Shown here: positions 60,955 to 64,000 of the stretch, piece by piece
Numbering within the stretch: the first letter of the stretch is position 1
How the letters are laid out: every line of letters starts with the position of its first letter
Notes under the pieces: model-generated
What the model was told of the DNA's origin: nothing
The model's input: only the letters and a program-made list of their open reading frames with translations
The model's database searches: none
DNA from: Nocardia bovistercoris
Lineage (GTDB): Bacteria; Actinomycetota; Actinomycetes; Mycobacteriales; Mycobacteriaceae
Direction: 5' to 3'
NCBI RefSeq assembly: GCF_015674855.1
Contig: NZ_JADMLG010000020.1
Location: forward strand, 1-64,000
Length of the DNA stretch: 64,000 bases
Translations under genes and position numbers: made by a program

Positions 60955-60967
60955 CTACAGTCATTAG
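60955..60967 (+). promoter_or_regulatory. CTAC-N5-TTAG element before hydratase
   Basis: CTACAGTCATTAG followed by ATTAAAC; with one more base on each side the arms are TCTA-N7-TAGA. Lies between the hydratase start (60851, minus) and the small gene at 61023-61379. Third copy of the element. Confidence 0.55.
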
Positions 60968-61022
60968 ATTAAACACCAGAGCGGGCGCCGCGGGCCGCCC
61001 CGGCGCGCGAACAGCGGATCAC

Positions 61023-61379
61023 CTACGGCCAGAGCCGCGAACACGGCAACGGTGGCATATCGGGATGGACGTCACGGTCGATGCAGATCTCCGAATCCGC
61101 GCGCAGGCTCATGCTGCGCGCGAAACCCTCCGCCGCCGATCGGTGACACTGGAAATCGAGCAGCAAGCCGGTGGACTTGAACAGAACCCGCACATGGCAT
61201 CGTCGCGAGTCCAGCACGTAGCGACCGAGCGCGACGAGAAGTTCCAGCGCGGCGGCGCGCTGGACGCACGCAGCGCCTTTCCAATGGGCGTGCCGCTGCA
61301 TGATGCGATGCGCCGATTGCGCGGTCAACGACGTCGGCCGCTCGGAACACGCTGCTGCGTTCACGTGAATCGCCTCCAT
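61023..61379 (-). CDS. Hypothetical protein
   Basis: 118 residues from ATG 61379, which has GGGGAAG upstream at good spacing. Codon third positions are about 80% G/C, as in neighbouring genes, which argues for a real gene. The central HRIMQRHAHWKGAACVQRAA is helical with scattered Cys and His, and the protein ends in a Cys/Pro-rich tail (MPPLPCSRLWP). Not recognised. It lies upstream of the hydratase on the same strand and diverges from the SDR operon. A longer reading to 61445 is possible. Confidence 0.55.
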   Translation of the reverse strand: MEAIHVNAAACSERPTSLTAQSAHRIMQRHAHWKGAACVQRAAALELLVALGRYVLDSRRCHVRVLFKSTGLLLDFQCHRSAAEGFARSMSLRADSEICIDRDVHPDMPPLPCSRLWP

Positions 61380-61491
61380 GGCGTGCTTCCCCGTCGATAC
61401 GTGACAACGACGGATTCGGGCAACTCCGCTGGACCGAACCAGCATAGTGACATCATACAGATCACGTCATATGTTCCACAGAGCTTGGCTG

Positions 61492-61531
61492 ACAAATTAC
61501 GATTGACGTCATCCGTATCGTAAAGTAGTTT
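61492..61531 (+). promoter_or_regulatory. SDR-ferredoxin-P450 promoter with shared 18-bp element
   Basis: -35 TTGACG (61503-61508), 17-bp spacer, -10 TAGTTT (61526-61531). The 18-mer ACAAATTACGATTGACGT (61492-61509) is identical to that at the mce promoter. A perfect 7-bp inverted repeat TTACGAT...ATCGTAA spans the -35 and spacer. The 5' leader to 61694 is about 155 bases, similar in length to that of the mce operon. Confidence 0.65.
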
Positions 61532-61693
61532 CTCATGTGAGGCACAGCACATTCGCTGCGCGGGCGCGTCGGAGCCGCGCCTCGGCCCGTGGCACGCCAT
61601 CGGCCGCCGCCTCGCCTTCCACTCGGCGATCGCTCGGTCGGACCGGTCGTGCCGATCCATACAGCCCAATCCCCCACAGCGGAGGAACAATTC

Positions 61694-62560
61694 ATGAAGC
61701 TCGAAGGCAAAGTCGCCGTCATCACCGGAGCCGGATCCGGCTTCGGCCGTCAGTGTTCCCAACTCTTCGCATCCGAGGGCGCCAAGATCGCGGTCGTCGA
61801 CATCGATCCCGATCGCGCGGCTCAAACGGTGAAGCTGGTCGAGGAACAAGGCGGAACCGCTATCGCGCTGACCGCCGATGTCGCCGTCGAAAGCCAGGTC
61901 CAGACCGCCGTCGCCGCGACACTCGAGGAATTCGGCAAGCTCGACATCATGTTCGCCAACGCGGGGATCGTCTCCCGCGGCGGTGTCCCCTCCGTCGCGG
62001 GCGGCGAGCAGGTCGACTTCCAGGACCTCACCGACGCCGACTGGCAGCATGTGCTCGGCGTCAACCTCAGCGGCGTGTTCTATTCCGCCAAGGCCGCAGT
62101 GCCCGCGCTGCGCGCCAACGGCGGCGGCACGATCCTCGCGACCTCGTCCGCCGCGTCGTTCGTCGCCTACCACAACATCGCGCTGTACTCCGCCACCAAG
62201 GCGGGGGTCAACGGGCTCGTGCGCGGCCTCAGCCTCGACCTCGGCAAGTACGGCATCCGGGTCAACGCGATCGCCCCGACCCACGGCATGTCCCCCAACT
62301 TCCTGATGCCTGCGGGTTCACCGGTGGTCGGCCAGTCCTACGAGCAGGTCGCGGGCCCGTGGGACGCCTCGGTGTCCCCGATTCCGCTCAAGCTCGAACG
62401 GCCCCCGTCGCTGGTCGACAACGCCAAAGTCGCGCTGTTCCTCGCATCCGACGATTCCGCCTATATCTCGGGACTGGTCCTGCCCTCCACCGACGGCGGC
62501 ACGCTGTCCCGCGTCGGCATGTGGTTCGCCGAGGACAAAGGCTCGCCCGGGGATCTCTGA
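61694..62560 (+). CDS. SDR-family oxidoreductase
   Basis: 288-residue short-chain dehydrogenase with NAD-binding TGAGSGFGRQ, the Asp after beta-2 (VVDIDPDR, pointing to NAD), NAG, Ser in SSAASF and YSATK. It resembles the mycofactocin-linked or steroid-type NAD SDRs in length and inserts (an extra loop around PSVAGGEQVDFQDL). The ATG at 61694 has GGAGGA seven bases upstream; a reading from 61589 is rejected. First gene of the SDR-ferredoxin-P450 operon, so it probably oxidises the alcohol the P450 makes. Confidence 0.92.
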   Translation: MKLEGKVAVITGAGSGFGRQCSQLFASEGAKIAVVDIDPDRAAQTVKLVEEQGGTAIALTADVAVESQVQTAVAATLEEFGKLDIMFANAGIVSRGGVPSVAGGEQVDFQDLTDADWQHVLGVNLSGVFYSAKAAVPALRANGGGTILATSSAASFVAYHNIALYSATKAGVNGLVRGLSLDLGKYGIRVNAIAPTHGMSPNFLMPAGSPVVGQSYEQVAGPWDASVSPIPLKLERPPSLVDNAKVALFLASDDSAYISGLVLPSTDGGTLSRVGMWFAEDKGSPGDL

Positions 62561-62561
62561 C

Positions 62562-62804
62562 ATGGCCGACGCCCCTGCTCGTCTCGTCGTCGACCGCGAC
62601 GCGTGTGCCGGTCACGGAATGTGTTATGGGATCGCCCCGTCGCTCGTCGAACCCGACGAGCAGGGTGACCCGGTCGTGCTCGTCGACCCGATTTCCCCGG
62701 CACAGTCGGCAGACGCCGAAACCGCGGTCTCCGTCTGCCCCGAGCGCGCACTGTCGCTCGTATCCGCCTCACCACCTTTCGACCCCGAGGGATCATCGCG
62801 ATGA
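62562..62804 (+). CDS. 3Fe-4S ferredoxin
   Basis: 80-residue actinobacterial P450-type ferredoxin. Cluster ligands are in CAGHGMC, where the His/Gly at the second position of the usual CxxCxxC removes one Cys and gives a 3Fe-4S cluster, with the last Cys in SVCPERAL. It donates electrons to the P450 that follows; the genes overlap (ATGA at 62801-62804). It begins one base after the SDR stop. Confidence 0.94.
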   Translation: MADAPARLVVDRDACAGHGMCYGIAPSLVEPDEQGDPVVLVDPISPAQSADAETAVSVCPERALSLVSASPPFDPEGSSR

Positions 62805-64000
62805 CCACTGCCGCCGAAGTTCCGCCCGATCTCGTCGTCGACTTCGATGTCTACGACAGCTCGATGGCGTTCCCGATCGACAATGTCCAGCAGCACGTAG
62901 CCGAACTCGCCGCCAAAGGCCCGGTGGTCTACTCCACCGCATACGGCGGCCATTGGATCGTGACCGGATACCAGGAAGTCCACGAGGTCCTGCGCGACCA
63001 CGAGACCTTCTCCAGCTATCCGAACAACCTGGTCACCACCACAGCGGGTTTCGGAAAATTCATTCCGATCGAACTCGACCCCCCGGAACACACCGGTTAC
63101 CGGCTCGCACTGCAACCGCTGTTCAACCCGACCCGTATGAAGGCGCTCGAGACCGATATCCGAAAGGTCGTCACCGAACTCATCGACGGATTCTCGGGAA
63201 AGGGCGAGGCGGAGTTCATCGCCGAATTCGCGCACGAACTTCCCACCCGTGTATTCCTGGCCCTGATGGACTGGCCGATCGAGGACGCGCCGCTGTTCAC
63301 CGACGCGACCGATATCGTGCTCACCGGTATTCCCGGAGCCAGTGCGGAGGAATCCGACCGGGCCCGTGGCGAGGCCGCGTTCCAGATGCTCGGCTACTTC
63401 CAGAAGATGATCAACGAGCGTCGGCAGAACCCCGGCACCGACATCACCTCGCAGCTCATCCACGCCGAGTACCAACTCGACGGCGGAGCGCGCCAATTGA
63501 CCGACGAAGAGCTCAACCGGATGTTCTTCCTGTTGCTCATCGCGGGTCTGCACACGGTGCAGGGCTCACTGGCATGGAGTGTCGTCCATCTGGCGAACAA
63601 CCCCGATCGGCGCCAGGAGATCATCGACGACGACAGCGTGATCCCCACCGCCGTCGAGGAGATCCTGCGCATCGAGGCCGCCGTCGTGCCCGGCCGAAGG
63701 GCAACGCGGGCAACGGAACTCGGTGGCGTGCGGATCGCGGAGGGCGATCAGCTGATCCTCATGCTGTGTTCGGCCAACCGTGACTCCGCGGAATTCGAGA
63801 ACCCGAGCGAACTCGATCTCTACCGGATGCCGAACCGCCACCTCTCCTTCGGCGCGGGCGCACACCGCTGCATCGGGTCACACCTCGCGCGCATCGAACT
63901 CAAAATCGCGCTCGAGGAACTGCACCGACGCATACCGGACTACAGCTTGGTCGAATCCGACCCGCCGGTCATGCATTTCAGTCAGGTTCGAGGCTGCACC
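62801..64000 (+). CDS. Cytochrome P450 (3' end outside window)
   Basis: 400 codons to the window edge with no stop reached. ExxR in EEILR near residue 286, haem loop FGAGAHRCIG with Cys near 356. The I-helix reads AGLHTVQG: the acid normally before the Thr is His. It is coupled to its ferredoxin (ATGA) and follows an SDR, a set typical of degradative P450 systems for terpenes, sterols or fatty compounds. The start is fixed by the overlap. Nearly complete; only a few C-terminal residues are likely missing. Confidence 0.94.
   Translation, partial: MTTAAEVPPDLVVDFDVYDSSMAFPIDNVQQHVAELAAKGPVVYSTAYGGHWIVTGYQEVHEVLRDHETFSSYPNNLVTTTAGFGKFIPIELDPPEHTGYRLALQPLFNPTRMKALETDIRKVVTELIDGFSGKGEAEFIAEFAHELPTRVFLALMDWPIEDAPLFTDATDIVLTGIPGASAEESDRARGEAAFQMLGYFQKMINERRQNPGTDITSQLIHAEYQLDGGARQLTDEELNRMFFLLLIAGLHTVQGSLAWSVVHLANNPDRRQEIIDDDSVIPTAVEEILRIEAAVVPGRRATRATELGGVRIAEGDQLILMLCSANRDSAEFENPSELDLYRMPNRHLSFGAGAHRCIGSHLARIELKIALEELHRRIPDYSLVESDPPVMHFSQVRGCT

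Noticed and set aside
61537..63783. 748-codon open frame on the plus strand
   Set aside because: Overlaps SDR, ferredoxin and P450 in another frame; product is Arg/His-rich with no motifs.

Overview
The window is GC-rich with strong G/C third-position bias. It carries a complete mce operon (yrbE pair, six mce genes, one mce-associated gene), an MshD-like tandem GNAT and a modular type I polyketide synthase. I infer a mycolate-containing actinomycete, most likely Nocardia or a close relative. This is inference from gene content, not from a marker gene.

Left half (1 to about 33.6 kb): a natural-product cluster built around 3-amino-5-hydroxybenzoate (AHBA) or kanosamine chemistry. A RifK-type AHBA synthase overlaps a RifM-type HAD phosphatase, and a ROK kinase (RifN-type) overlaps a Gfo/Idh oxidoreductase (RifL-type). 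These four are the kanosamine arm of AHBA biosynthesis. The aminoDAHP, aminoDHQ and dehydratase genes (RifG, H, I, J) and the RifF amide synthase are not in the window. The core is one 5146-residue, three-module PKS predicted to use methylmalonyl, malonyl, methylmalonyl. It has an N-terminal docking helix, no loading domain, no thioesterase and no C-terminal docking domain, and its third module has degenerate DH and KR active sites. Around it lie an aromatic-ring flavin monooxygenase (MhpA/Rif-Orf19 class), a ligase-A-PCP protein translationally coupled to a P450 and a ketoreductase, a macrolide-type glycosyltransferase between two near-duplicate P450 genes, a decayed second glycosyltransferase and a type II thioesterase. 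A strong hairpin after the thioesterase marks the apparent right border.

Middle (33.7 to 43.8 kb): an alpha/beta hydrolase, about 1 kb of decayed sequence containing a duplicated gene fragment, two amidohydrolase-2 proteins, a divergent TetR regulator with candidate operators, and a Liv-type ABC importer in which both permeases and one ATPase are fused in a single polypeptide.

Right (43.8 to 64 kb): the mce lipid-uptake operon, then a catabolic block: enoyl-CoA hydratases, acyl-CoA ligase, Rieske oxygenase with its reductase, acyl-CoA dehydrogenase, SDR, 3Fe-4S ferredoxin and a P450 cut by the window edge. Repeated promoter motifs (a 13-bp CTAC-N5-TTAG element at three promoters, and an identical 18-bp element at the mce and SDR promoters) suggest this block and the mce operon form one regulon for uptake and oxidation of a hydrophobic, probably cyclic, compound. 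I saw no tRNA, rRNA, CRISPR array or intact insertion sequence.
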